A stretch of DNA of 64,000 nucleotides from Sphingomonas koreensis. GTDB lineage: Bacteria > Pseudomonadota > Alphaproteobacteria > Sphingomonadales > Sphingomonadaceae. The stretch covers positions 372,001 to 436,000 of the forward strand of contig NZ_PGEN01000001.1 in NCBI RefSeq assembly GCF_002797435.1, given 5' to 3'. Positions 24,860-34,018 of this stretch are shown in pieces. Both the position numbers and the translations under genes were made by a program. The notes beneath the pieces were generated by a model, which was not told where the DNA came from, searched no databases, and saw only the letters and a program-made list of their open reading frames with translations. Position 1 is the first letter of the stretch. Every line of letters starts with the position of its first letter.

Positions 24860-25736
24860 CGCTCTTTCGCAAGCAGCCGAAGCGGCGGCTGGCTGGTCCG
24901 CACAGCTCGCGCAGGAGGGCTATTGCATCATTCCCGATGCGGTATCTCCGCATCTGGCGCGACGCATCGACCGCGATCTGCGGGCGGCGTTCGCCGAGAC
25001 GCCTTTCTGCCATGGCGGATTCTACGGATCGCGCACCAAGCGGTTCGGGCGCCTGCTCTCGCGGTCGGCGTTCGCCGAACAGTTCGTCCGGCATCCGCTC
25101 ATCCTTGGCATCGTCAGGGAGATATTGGGGCGGTGGTGCGACACGATCCAGCTCAACCTCACCCAGGCGATCGCGCTCCATCCCGGCGCCCTGCCCCAGC
25201 TTCCGCATCGCGATCAGGATATGTGGCGCGGCGCGGTGGGCGAAACCGAATATCTGGTCAATGTGATGTGGCCCTTGACCGACTATCGAGGCGACAATGG
25301 CGCGACGCTGATCTGGCCGCGCTCCCACGGCGCGGCGGCGCTCGGTACCCCGCCTGCGGGTCCGCCCGTCGTCGCGGAGATGGAGACGGGGTCTGCGCTG
25401 CTCTTTCTCGGCTCGACGCTGCACGGTGCAGGGGGCAACGAGAGCGCCGATATCCGCCGCGGCATGATCGTCAGCTATTGCCTCGGTTGGCTCAAACCGT
25501 ACGAAAATCAATGGCTCGCCTACCCGCCGGCCATCGCCCGGCAGTTCGATGCCGAGCTGGCGGCCTTGGTCGGTTATTCTCAGCATCGACCCAATCTGGG
25601 CAATTTCGAGGGGCAATGCCCCTCGATCCTGCTCCGGGACGATATCCCTGACCGGATCGGCGCCGTGGATGCCCTCCGGCCCGATCAGCAAATATTGGTC
25701 GAAGCCTATGTCGCCGACCAGCGGCGGCGCAGATGA
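24849..25736 (+). CDS. Phytanoyl-CoA dioxygenase family protein (PhyH-like)
   Basis: A 295-residue non-heme iron, 2-oxoglutarate-dependent oxygenase. The iron ligands are H-x-D in LPHRDQDMW (about residues 119-121) and the distal His in FLGSTLHGAGG (about 191), with an Arg about 11 residues later (DIRRGM) for 2-oxoglutarate. The substrate is unknown. PhyH-type genes directly after luxI are a recurring pair in Sphingomonadaceae, so it may act on the AHL or a quorum-regulated product. Because the lasso genes follow, hydroxylation of the peptide is a second possibility. It is coupled to luxI and gntR by overlaps. Confidence 0.85.
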   Translation: MPCDALSQAAEAAAGWSAQLAQEGYCIIPDAVSPHLARRIDRDLRAAFAETPFCHGGFYGSRTKRFGRLLSRSAFAEQFVRHPLILGIVREILGRWCDTIQLNLTQAIALHPGALPQLPHRDQDMWRGAVGETEYLVNVMWPLTDYRGDNGATLIWPRSHGAAALGTPPAGPPVVAEMETGSALLFLGSTLHGAGGNESADIRRGMIVSYCLGWLKPYENQWLAYPPAIARQFDAELAALVGYSQHRPNLGNFEGQCPSILLRDDIPDRIGAVDALRPDQQILVEAYVADQRRRR

Positions 25737-26332
25737 ATGCCGGCGTCACCTCCGAGCGCATTTACGACGCGATCAAGGCACGGCTGCTGTCAGGCGAGAT
25801 CCTTCCCGGCACGCGGCTCGAACCCGCGGCATTCGCCGAGCTGGTCGGCAGCAGCGTGACCCCGGTTCGCGATGCGCTCCATCGGCTCGCCGGCGAGCAT
25901 ATCGTGGAGATGCGCCCCGCCGAAGGCTTTCAGCTTCCTTTCGTGACCGAGCCTGGACTGCGCGATCTGCTCGCATGGAATGCCGATCTGCTGCGGCTCG
26001 CCCTGCGCCGTCGGCAAAACGCCGAACCGCCACCACCGGATTTCGCGTTCGACGACTATGTCGGCGGAATCCGTGCCCTGTTCGCCACGATCGCCGGTCG
26101 ATCGGGCAATATCGAGCTTGCTCGTCATATCGAGTCAGCGAGTGACCGGCTGACACCGGCGCGCCACGCCGAGAGCCGGCTGTTGCCCGACCCCGCAGGC
26201 GAGCTGGCCGCACTGGCCGCCGTCCTGAGCGAGGGCGATGCCCACACGGTCGGCGGGCGTATTGCCGCCTATCACCGGCAATGCGCGAAACATGTGCCGG
26301 CAATCGTGCGGGCGCTTTACGGAATACACTGA
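25733..26332 (+). CDS. GntR-family transcriptional regulator
   Basis: A 199-residue regulator with an N-terminal winged helix (ERIYDAIKARLLSGEILPGTRLEPAAFAELVGSSVTPVRDALHRL) and a helical FCD-like ligand domain that is shorter than usual. Its ATG overlaps the PhyH-like stop (ATGA), so luxI-phyH-gntR form one operon. It ends 114 bp before the lasso precursor start and is the best local candidate to control the lasso promoter in that AT-rich gap. Confidence 0.87.
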   Translation: MNAGVTSERIYDAIKARLLSGEILPGTRLEPAAFAELVGSSVTPVRDALHRLAGEHIVEMRPAEGFQLPFVTEPGLRDLLAWNADLLRLALRRRQNAEPPPPDFAFDDYVGGIRALFATIAGRSGNIELARHIESASDRLTPARHAESRLLPDPAGELAALAAVLSEGDAHTVGGRIAAYHRQCAKHVPAIVRALYGIH

Positions 26333-26446
26333 TGCCGGACATCACCGGAATATATTCGACAAATAAATTGAGTATAAATTTCGGATAGTTGCCAAGCGAT
26401 CCTAATCTCCATCCGCCGCAATTTCGCGGCATCGAGGAGAAGCTTC
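26333..26446 (+). promoter_or_regulatory. AT-rich leader of the lasso operon
   Basis: An unusually AT-rich stretch (about 26350-26395, containing AAATAAATTGAGTATAAATTTC) in otherwise GC-rich DNA lies between gntR and the precursor gene. A promoter or operator is likely here, but no -35/-10 pair with standard spacing stands out. AGGAG (26435-26439) is the precursor's ribosome-binding site. Confidence 0.5.
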
Positions 26447-26563
26447 ATGGATCGTGAAGAACTGATCGATCTCGGCGCGGCAAGCACCGAGACGCAGGGC
26501 CCCGATGGTCAGCAACTCGAGCTGTCGGTCATCGGCAAGCCGCTCGGTATCGACGAAGACTGA
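26447..26563 (+). CDS. Lasso peptide precursor
   Basis: A 38-residue precursor. The leader MDREELIDLGAASTETQ is followed by the predicted core GPDGQQLE (ring) and LSVIGKPLGIDED (loop and tail). Thr16 is the penultimate leader residue, as required by lasso B proteases; Gly is core position 1 and Glu position 8, giving an 8-residue macrolactam ring. The LIDLGAAS leader and the acidic -GI-D-E-D tail resemble proteobacterial lasso peptides such as the sphingonodins and sphingopyxins. AGGAG lies 7 bases before the ATG, and the B gene starts 5 bases after the stop. The chemistry is predicted, not observed. Confidence 0.9.
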   Translation: MDREELIDLGAASTETQGPDGQQLELSVIGKPLGIDED

Positions 26564-26568
26564 GCCGA

Positions 26569-27276
26569 ATGGCGGGCGGGCTCCGGTCCGTCCGCCAGAC
26601 GGCAGGCGTCGCGATGGAACAGTTCTGCCTTGCGCCCGGCATATCCCATCACAGCTTTGGCGAAGGCGCCATCGTCCTGGATCTCGACCGCGACCGGTAC
26701 TGGCGGGTCGGTGCCGGGGCGGCCTTCGTGCTTGACTGGATATGCGGGGGCGTAGCGGGCGCGGCGCATCCCGAGGTGATCGTGCAGCTTTGCGAAATGG
26801 GGCTGATCCGGCGATCGCGGGATTCCGGCGAGCATGCAGGCCCCGCCTTGCCGCCGGGACGCGGTAGCGCGATCGAGCAGCCGGGCCATCCCCTTCCCGT
26901 GCGCATCGCCGACCTCATCGAAGTGGCGGCCTTGCTGGTCGCCGCGCGCCTGATCGTTCGCCGGGGAGGCATTCGGAAAGCTGTCGATGACGTTCGCAAT
27001 GCGCGCGCAAGACCCGGGCGCGGGGTCATGGACGATCTCGACTTGCTGGCCCGGCGATTTCACGCCAGTCGCACCCTGGTCCCGCTGGCTGCGAAATGCC
27101 TCCCCGACACCCTCGCCTTTCAGCGATATGCCGCCAGACGCGGGCATTTCCCCAATCTCGTCTTCGGCGTCGTACCGATCCCCTTTGCCGCGCATTGCTG
27201 GTCGCAGAGCGGCGACAGGATTCTCAACGACGCGGTCGGCCACACGCGCGCCTTCGCGCCCATTCTGATCGTATGA
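26569..27276 (+). CDS. Lasso peptide B protein (RRE plus leader protease)
   Basis: A 235-residue fused maturation enzyme. The N-terminal ~90 residues are a PqqD-like leader-recognition element (FGEGAIVLDLDRDRYWRVGAGAAFVLDWI). The C-terminal half is a transglutaminase-like cysteine protease with Cys in AKCLPDTLAFQRYAARRG (about 178), His in PFAAHCW (about 209) and Asp in GDRILND. It cuts the leader after core position -1. ATG 26569 or 26614 may be the start. Its stop overlaps the C gene start. Confidence 0.9.
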   Translation: MAGGLRSVRQTAGVAMEQFCLAPGISHHSFGEGAIVLDLDRDRYWRVGAGAAFVLDWICGGVAGAAHPEVIVQLCEMGLIRRSRDSGEHAGPALPPGRGSAIEQPGHPLPVRIADLIEVAALLVAARLIVRRGGIRKAVDDVRNARARPGRGVMDDLDLLARRFHASRTLVPLAAKCLPDTLAFQRYAARRGHFPNLVFGVVPIPFAAHCWSQSGDRILNDAVGHTRAFAPILIV

Positions 27277-29009
27277 CCGAGCCCCGCTATCTGGCTGTCC
27301 TCGATCCGCTCGGAACCGGTGCCGCCGCGACATTGACCGTACAACCCCGTTCGTCTCTCGCTCCCGCTTACCGTGGCGCGCATATGACGGTCTGGGTGGG
27401 AAGCGGAACGCCGGTCCTGCACGGCAACGGCCAGGGAATCCTGATCGGGCGACTGTTTCCGAAGGCCAGCGCCCGTGAGGTCGAAGCCCTGCCATCCTCG
27501 ATCTTCCTGAGCGACGGCCGGGCGCTCATCAATGAATATTGGGGCGATTATATTTGCCTGTGTGCGCCTTCGGCCCGGTCCGAACTTCGGGCGATCCGCG
27601 CGCCGTCTGGGACGCTGCCTGCCTATCGCATCCGCCAGGGTCCCGTCACCTATCTGACATCCCATATCGAAATCGCGCTCGACCAGGGCTTGATCCGGCC
27701 CGCCATCGACTGGCAGTTCGTCGCCCATCATCTCGCATTCCCACACCTGCGGTCCGCGGCGACGGGCCTCGTCGGCGTCGACGAGATCATGCCCGGGGAA
27801 GTCCTGCATCTCGCAGGCTCGGCCGCATCGACGCGCAGCCTGTGGACGCCATGGCCCTTTGCCGCGCCGGAGCGGCGCATCACCGCGATGGGCGAGGCGG
27901 CCAGCCGCGTGTCGCATGCGGTGCGCCAGGCGATCGAAGCACTGATCCGGCCCGCCGACAGGGTTCTTCTCGAGCTGTCGGGCGGACTCGACTCATCCAT
28001 TATCGCGGCCGTAATGTCGGACGCCGGGCGGGAGATCGTCGCGCTCAATCTTGCAACGCCTGATCCCGGCGGCGACGAACGGGATTATGCGCGCATCGTT
28101 GCGGCGCATTGCGCGATTTCGCTTCATGAAGCGCAGGTGGAAGAGGCGATCGACCTGACGGCCGACCTCGCTTCGCTGACGGCACGGCCGGGCCTGCCCG
28201 CCATGCTGCGGTCGGCGGATGCCCTGTTCGGCAAGCTGGCGAAAGACCAGCATGTCACGGCCTATGTCAGCGGCACCGGCGGCGACTGCGTTTTCTGTTC
28301 GCTGAGCAGCGCAACGCCCGCCTCGGATCATCTCAGATCGCATGGTCCGCGCCCTGCCCTCGCCCGCGTCTTGCGCGACGTGGCCGCGATTCACCGTACC
28401 AATGCCTGGCACGTGACACGGCTGATGCTCAGGCAGCTTCGCCGGCGCAAGCCGGCGCTTTCATGGACGCGCAATAGCCAGTTTCTCGACGCGGATCGCC
28501 TGCCGGGTGCACCGCCCCGGCATCCCTGGCTGGACGAACGGGATCAGGCATTGCCCGGCACATGCGCGCATGTCCGCGCGATCATCGCGGCGAACGCGCA
28601 TCTCGACGGCTATGGGCGACAGGAAACCGCGCCCTCGCTCTACCCGCTCCTCGCCCAGCCCGTCGTCGAAGCCTGTCTGGCGATCCCGACATGGCTTTGG
28701 GTCGAGGGCGGTCACGATCGCGCCGTCGCGCGCAACGCGTTCAGGTCATCGCTGCCCGAAGCGATCGTCACGCGCCGCACAAAAGGCTCGATGGATGCCT
28801 TTTGCGCGCGCATTTTCGACAGGAATCGCGAACGGCTCAGGCCGTTTCTGCTCGACGGCTTGCTGGCCGGTGGCGGGCTGCTCGATCGCCCGGCCATCGA
28901 GACCTATCTCTCCCGCGCTTTCGACAATCGGGACAGCCTGTTCTACCATCTGCTGCCGATCGCCGACACCGAGGCCTGGGCGCGCGGCGTCCAGACCCGG
29001 TCATCGTGA
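27273..29009 (+). CDS. Lasso peptide C protein (macrolactam synthetase)
   Basis: A 578-residue asparagine-synthetase-like enzyme that adenylates the Glu8 side chain and closes the ring with Gly1. It shows a degenerate glutaminase-like N-terminal domain (SSIFLSDGRALINEYWGDY) and the ATP-pyrophosphatase loop LLELSGGLDSS (about residues 231-241). Later come VSGTGGDCVF and VTRRTKGSMDAFCARIF, typical of lasso cyclases. ATG 27273 overlaps the B stop. The 3' end overlaps the convergent isopeptidase gene by 9 bases. Confidence 0.92.
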   Translation: MTEPRYLAVLDPLGTGAAATLTVQPRSSLAPAYRGAHMTVWVGSGTPVLHGNGQGILIGRLFPKASAREVEALPSSIFLSDGRALINEYWGDYICLCAPSARSELRAIRAPSGTLPAYRIRQGPVTYLTSHIEIALDQGLIRPAIDWQFVAHHLAFPHLRSAATGLVGVDEIMPGEVLHLAGSAASTRSLWTPWPFAAPERRITAMGEAASRVSHAVRQAIEALIRPADRVLLELSGGLDSSIIAAVMSDAGREIVALNLATPDPGGDERDYARIVAAHCAISLHEAQVEEAIDLTADLASLTARPGLPAMLRSADALFGKLAKDQHVTAYVSGTGGDCVFCSLSSATPASDHLRSHGPRPALARVLRDVAAIHRTNAWHVTRLMLRQLRRRKPALSWTRNSQFLDADRLPGAPPRHPWLDERDQALPGTCAHVRAIIAANAHLDGYGRQETAPSLYPLLAQPVVEACLAIPTWLWVEGGHDRAVARNAFRSSLPEAIVTRRTKGSMDAFCARIFDRNRERLRPFLLDGLLAGGGLLDRPAIETYLSRAFDNRDSLFYHLLPIADTEAWARGVQTRSS

Positions 29010-31022
29010 CCGCGCTGCCGCCATCGCGTTCCATCGGCGATATTGTCCGGCCTTGGCGGGATCGGGATCGACATGGCCTTGCAGCCAGAAGCGGAACCAA
29101 TCGAGGTTGCGTTCATAGACCGCGCGCTTGTGTCGGGGCTGGTACATGATGTGGGTCTCATAGGGAAAAGCCCAGAGCTCGACCGGTTTGCCGGCACGCC
29201 CGAGCCGTGCTGCGATCTCGACATTGGAGCGGAACTCGCGCTCGGGCAATTGCATGAGAAGCGGCGCTTCGAGCTTGTCGAGCGAATGCGACGCCGCGAG
29301 TTGCTTCCAGCGTGCGCGATCGACATCGGGCGGCCCGATGTTCCAGACCTTCTTCAATATGTCGGGCACTTCGCGGCCGGCGATGGCGTTGAACCAATAA
29401 TAGGTTTCGGACAGGAGCGAATTGCTGATCGAGATCGCGGACAGATTCGACGAATGCGTTGCGATCCACATGGTGACCTCGCCGCCAAAGCTCAACCCGC
29501 CCATGCCGACCCTCGCCGGATCGACCAGCCCTTCGCTCGCAAGCCTGTCGATCGCCGCGCCGACCCCTGCCTGCGCGATGCGATATTGTTCGACCTGATC
29601 GCCGAGCCCCGCCTTCGTGGGCAGCCGATTGATGCACAGCGCCGCAATGCCCGCGCCGGCGAGCTGACGCAGCGGGAAATCATCGCCTGTCCCTCCACGC
29701 AGATAGCCGTCGCAGACATAATAAGTCACGAAGAGCGGTACGCCGCGAGGCCTGCCCGGCGGCAGCATCAGCTGACCGGTGAAAGTGCGGCCCGACGGAT
29801 CTGTCCAGCTGATCTGCTCGAATCGCGGCGCGTCGGCGCGATCGAGCGCGGCATTGGGCGATGCGAGCGTCGTCGTCTCGCCGGTATCGAGGTCGATCCG
29901 CACCAGTCGGGGCGGCATGTTCGCCGAGGCGGCGATGCAGAAGGCGGCTGACGCGCCGGCCGCGCAGCCGCGCCGGTCGTCGCGCCCTCCGCTGAAGCGC
30001 CCCACCCCGCCGCCCACGCGGCGAACCTGACCGTTCGCGACATTCCACAGATAGAGCGTCTGGTTGGTCGCCAGATCGCTGACCCCGAACAGCACGCTAT
30101 CCTGGTCCCCGCGCCATGCCAGCCCCCGGATCAGCTGCCTGCATTCAGGCGCGGCGCAGAAGCGCGGAGCGGTCTCGCCGGGACGCTGGACCGCGAGGAT
30201 CGCGTGCTGCCCTTCGCTCAACGCGTAGGCGGTGCCTCGGGCGTCGCCCGACGGCTCGGCCGCCAGAATATAGCGGTCGCCGAGCTTGTCGAAAGCTTTG
30301 GCACGGGTTTCGATCCGCGTCGCTTCCGATGGGCTGGCAGCCCGGATCGCACCCGTCGTCAGATCGATCGTGCGGTGGCTTGGCGGCGTATCCGCGAGCA
30401 GGCCGCCATGCGCGAACCAGAAGCCGGTAATCCGATCGGTCGCGAGACGCCCGTCGATCCGCGAGCCACGATAGAGCTGCCGCGCCGGATCGACCCGAGC
30501 GTCGATCAGCACGCCATCGTCATATTCCCGGCGCTCCGCCTTCGCTATGTCGTCGCGGGTTGCACCGACCGCATAGGTCAGGGCACGTGAGTCCGGCGAC
30601 AGGGCGAAGGCGCGGACATTCGCGGCGTCGCCGGTGAGTGCCTGGGTGGACGCGCCATCGGCACGGCTGCGCCAGATCTGGATCTCTCCGTCGCGAAGCG
30701 CACGATAGATGATCGCCCGCGAATCCGCAGTCCACACGGGCGGTTCCGCCGCGAAGGTTCCGTCGGGCCAATCCCCCTCCCCCGCGTCGGCGATACGACG
30801 GGGTGGCGCACTGCCGTCGGTCGGTACAACATACCAGCCAAGGTCGTGGGTGTTGCGCTCGATCGAAGCCGTCTCGGCGCGATAGGCGACAAGTGTGCCA
30901 TCGGGCGAGACGGCCACGCTCGACAGATCGGTCAGCTCGATCATCTCGCGGATGGTTGGGGTTGTCGTGCCGCCGCCCGCCGCAGCGAGCAGCGCGGCCC
31001 AGCCCAGGCCCGCCATCACCAT
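29001..31022 (-). CDS. Lasso peptide isopeptidase (S9 prolyl-oligopeptidase fold)
   Basis: A 673-residue periplasmic enzyme of the AtxE type, which hydrolyses the isopeptide bond of its cognate lasso peptide. It has a signal sequence, an N-terminal beta-propeller (LSSVAVSPDGTLVAYR repeats) and an alpha/beta hydrolase domain with nucleophile Ser in VGMGGLSFGGE (about 510), Glu in LLMQLPERE about 83 residues later and His in FPYETHIMY about 30 further on. It overlaps the TonB receptor stop by 7 bases, so the two are co-translated. It is convergent with the lasso C gene. Confidence 0.9.
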   Translation of the reverse strand: MVMAGLGWAALLAAAGGGTTTPTIREMIELTDLSSVAVSPDGTLVAYRAETASIERNTHDLGWYVVPTDGSAPPRRIADAGEGDWPDGTFAAEPPVWTADSRAIIYRALRDGEIQIWRSRADGASTQALTGDAANVRAFALSPDSRALTYAVGATRDDIAKAERREYDDGVLIDARVDPARQLYRGSRIDGRLATDRITGFWFAHGGLLADTPPSHRTIDLTTGAIRAASPSEATRIETRAKAFDKLGDRYILAAEPSGDARGTAYALSEGQHAILAVQRPGETAPRFCAAPECRQLIRGLAWRGDQDSVLFGVSDLATNQTLYLWNVANGQVRRVGGGVGRFSGGRDDRRGCAAGASAAFCIAASANMPPRLVRIDLDTGETTTLASPNAALDRADAPRFEQISWTDPSGRTFTGQLMLPPGRPRGVPLFVTYYVCDGYLRGGTGDDFPLRQLAGAGIAALCINRLPTKAGLGDQVEQYRIAQAGVGAAIDRLASEGLVDPARVGMGGLSFGGEVTMWIATHSSNLSAISISNSLLSETYYWFNAIAGREVPDILKKVWNIGPPDVDRARWKQLAASHSLDKLEAPLLMQLPEREFRSNVEIAARLGRAGKPVELWAFPYETHIMYQPRHKRAVYERNLDWFRFWLQGHVDPDPAKAGQYRRWNAMAAARSR

Positions 31023-33943
31023 GACGTCACCAGCTGCAAGGCAACCAGGCGCCCGATCGCACTGGCGTTTTCCGGATCGAAACCCGATGCGGATTGCACC
31101 GTCTGAAGGTTCACATAGGGCGGCTGCCGATCGAAGACATTGGTGGCACTGAGCGCAATCCGCGTCCCGGTGAGGAACCGGTCGAGGCTATAGCTCAGGT
31201 TCAGGTCCACCGTGGTCCAGCTCGAGACGGTTTCGACCGGCTTGACGCCATTGTTCGCATAGCCTGCCATGTGGTTCACAAAAGCCGCCGCCGACCAGGG
31301 TCCATCCGCCACGGCAAGACGACCGCGCAGGCGCATGTCGACAGGGTTGCCGATCGTCGAGAGGATATCGACGGTTGGAGACCCCGCCGTGATCTTCTGC
31401 CTGTTGCGCAGAAGCCAGGTCCCGCTGATGCCGACCTCGATCGAACGGCGCGACCCGGCATGCGTATAGCCGAGGTCGAAATCGAGCCCTTCGAGATCGA
31501 CCGACGAGAGGTTGCGGGTCCGGCCATCGATGATGGCGCGGACTTGGCCCGGCGCGATACCGAACGGATTGAAGAAATTCTCGTCGGTATAATATTTGGC
31601 AATGTCGGCGACCGGCGGATTGTCGACGATGAGCTCCCCGTAGACACTCCGGTTGGACAGGAACGACAGATAATTGATGCCCGCGCTCCCGATGCGATCG
31701 CGATAGGCGATGTTGAAATATCCGACGTCGAGACGCAGGCCGGGGATCTGGTCGGGCGTGAGCGTCGCTCCGACCGTCCAGGTGCTGGCCTTTTCCGGTC
31801 CGAGATCGGGGATGTTTCCGAACAATGCGAGAACGGGGGTCGTACCCGTAGGGGATGCCGGATCCGGCACATAAAGAGGCGCGATAGAGGCGGTCCCCTT
31901 GCCGGTCCGGATGTCGAGGAAGCCCGGGGCGCGGAATGATCTTCCGTAATTTGCGCGCAAAGTCACGCCCCCGCCTGCCCGCCAGCTCAACCCGAACCTG
32001 GGATTGAACGTCGTTCCAAAGTCACTGTAATGTTCGACGCGACCGGCCACGGACAGGTCGAGCGCTTCGATGCCGCTTACCTCCATCCCGGGGCGCACAA
32101 GCGGCAACGCCAGTTCGGCAAAGGCGGCTGCCACCGAACGGCTGATCGGAAAGCCCGCCGATCCGGCATCGACGGGTGTCGCCGTTGAGTCATAGTTCGT
32201 GCCCGTTCCATTGTAGCGCTCGCGCCGGAATTCCGCGCCGACCGCGAGATGGGCAACGTCTCCCGGCAGACGGATCAGCGGGCCGTCCGCCCTGAATGCG
32301 GCCGACCAGATACGCGATTCACCGATGCTCTCGTACCAGCCGCGAACCTTGTCGATCGTCGACCTCGCCGTGTGCGACCCGTCTCCGAAGAGGTTATAAG
32401 CGGTCGCCGGATTGGTGTCCGACAGCGCCTTGGCAAGCCAGTAATAGTTGGGGACATTGGTCGTGCGCAGCTCCTCGCGTTGCGTGCTGTACGAGCCGCC
32501 GAGACTGGCGCGCCATTTCCCCAGTGTCGCCTCGAGGCCGCCGACCCCGCTATAGGCGCGCACGGAGGCGCGATTGGTCTTGATACCGAGATCCTGTTCG
32601 AACGAATAGTTGACGATGACCGGCTTTCCCGTGCCGATCGGATCCACATAGAAGGGATTGGTCGTGGGCACGGCGATATTGCCGCGATTGCTCGGTGGCG
32701 TTCGAACGAGGGACTGCCTGTCGGCAAAAAATCCCTGCGCGGTCAGCCGGAGCCATGACCCCAGATTCTGGGACAGTGCGCCCACGACCGAGTGACGATC
32801 CTGACGGGGCAGGATATCGCTGTTCGCGCGCCCATCGGCCTTGTTGGGCTGACCGGCAAGCAATTGGCCGGCGGTGAGCGTCTTGCCGTCCTGTCCTGCC
32901 GGTATACCGAAGACCCGGCCATCGGCGGCAATGATCGTCCCGGGATTGGCGAAGGTCCTGCGATAATCCGGCCCTCCGAAAGCCCGCAGGTCTTCCGTCG
33001 CAAAGTCCCGATCCGCCGCAGCGAGATTGTCGCGATGATAATATTCATAGCCGAGCATGAGGCTGCCGCTCGACCAGCCGAGGCCGGCGAGCTGGCCGAG
33101 CTGCCATTCGTCGAACCCTTTAGCCGAACCGAAGCGCGCGCGGCTTTCGGCGCCCCGGAAGCGATTTCGGAGCTTGACGTTGACGACACCGCCCACGGCG
33201 TCCGAGCCGTAAATGGCGGACGCACCATCGGCGAGCACTTCGATGCGCTCGATCGCCGAAGAGGGAATCAGCGAAAGATCGACGAATGTCCCGGAAACCC
33301 CGCCAAGCGCAATGCGGTTGCCGTCCACCAGCGTGAGGGTCGAGGTCGTCCCAAGGCCGCGCAAATTGACGCTCGACCCGAGTCCGAGATTTGCCCCGGC
33401 ATTGTTGCGATCGGTGAAACCGCTCGTGCCCTCATTGGGGCCCCCGCCGAAATTCTGCGGCAGGGCCTGCACGATCTGCTGCGTCGTCGCATAGCCGCTC
33501 CGCTCGATATCGTCTCGGCTGATCGCGACGACGCGCGCGCCAGCGGGTGCGACGCCGCGGATGCGGCTGCCGGTCACGACGATGTCGTCCCCTTCCGATC
33601 CCGGCGCGGCGTCCGACGCGGTCGCGGCCCGGCTGCGCCGCACCGCCAATCCCCTTCCCGCAGGCACCGCCGTCAGGCCGCTGTCGCGAAGAAGCTCCGC
33701 GACCGCTTGTTCGAAACTATAGAGACCGTCGATCGCAGGCGCGCTTCGGCCCGCCACGAGTTCGGACGGGATGCTGATATTGCGGCCGAACCGGGTCGCG
33801 ATCACGCGCAGCGACAAGTCGAGCCGCTGCTCGGGCAGGCGTAGCTGCTGCCGCGTATCCCCCTGCGCCGGTGCCGGCGATGACGCGAGAAGCGCCGCCG
33901 ACCCCAGCAAGAAGAACAAGAAATCCCCGTTTCGCATCGTCAT
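31016..33943 (-). CDS. TonB-dependent receptor with STN signalling domain
   Basis: A 975-residue outer-membrane transporter. A signal peptide (to about residue 27) is followed by an N-terminal STN domain (RLDLSLRVIATRFGRNISIPSELV..YSFEQAVAELLRDSGLT), a TonB-box-like DDIVVTGSRI (about 118), the plug (SSVNLRGLGTTSTLTLVDGNRIA, GSDAVGGVVNVKL) and a 22-strand barrel. In isopeptidase-type lasso clusters this receptor is thought to import the matured peptide; the STN domain lets it signal to FecR and the sigma factor encoded just upstream. Confidence 0.9.
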   Translation of the reverse strand: MTMRNGDFLFFLLGSAALLASSPAPAQGDTRQQLRLPEQRLDLSLRVIATRFGRNISIPSELVAGRSAPAIDGLYSFEQAVAELLRDSGLTAVPAGRGLAVRRSRAATASDAAPGSEGDDIVVTGSRIRGVAPAGARVVAISRDDIERSGYATTQQIVQALPQNFGGGPNEGTSGFTDRNNAGANLGLGSSVNLRGLGTTSTLTLVDGNRIALGGVSGTFVDLSLIPSSAIERIEVLADGASAIYGSDAVGGVVNVKLRNRFRGAESRARFGSAKGFDEWQLGQLAGLGWSSGSLMLGYEYYHRDNLAAADRDFATEDLRAFGGPDYRRTFANPGTIIAADGRVFGIPAGQDGKTLTAGQLLAGQPNKADGRANSDILPRQDRHSVVGALSQNLGSWLRLTAQGFFADRQSLVRTPPSNRGNIAVPTTNPFYVDPIGTGKPVIVNYSFEQDLGIKTNRASVRAYSGVGGLEATLGKWRASLGGSYSTQREELRTTNVPNYYWLAKALSDTNPATAYNLFGDGSHTARSTIDKVRGWYESIGESRIWSAAFRADGPLIRLPGDVAHLAVGAEFRRERYNGTGTNYDSTATPVDAGSAGFPISRSVAAAFAELALPLVRPGMEVSGIEALDLSVAGRVEHYSDFGTTFNPRFGLSWRAGGGVTLRANYGRSFRAPGFLDIRTGKGTASIAPLYVPDPASPTGTTPVLALFGNIPDLGPEKASTWTVGATLTPDQIPGLRLDVGYFNIAYRDRIGSAGINYLSFLSNRSVYGELIVDNPPVADIAKYYTDENFFNPFGIAPGQVRAIIDGRTRNLSSVDLEGLDFDLGYTHAGSRRSIEVGISGTWLLRNRQKITAGSPTVDILSTIGNPVDMRLRGRLAVADGPWSAAAFVNHMAGYANNGVKPVETVSSWTTVDLNLSYSLDRFLTGTRIALSATNVFDRQPPYVNLQTVQSASGFDPENASAIGRLVALQLVTSW

Positions 33944-34018
33944 CTCCCGATCGAGCGGGCACGCTATGTGCCCCCTTCGCCCGCTGAGACGTCGATGTCG
34001 GAATTAACCCTGTGACTT

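Noticed and set aside
26447..26563. Alternative lasso core starting at Thr16 or using Asp3 as ring acceptor
   Set aside because: A core starting at Thr16 has no Asp or Glu at positions 7-9, and Asp3 would give an impossible three-residue ring; only Gly18 with Glu at core position 8 fits.
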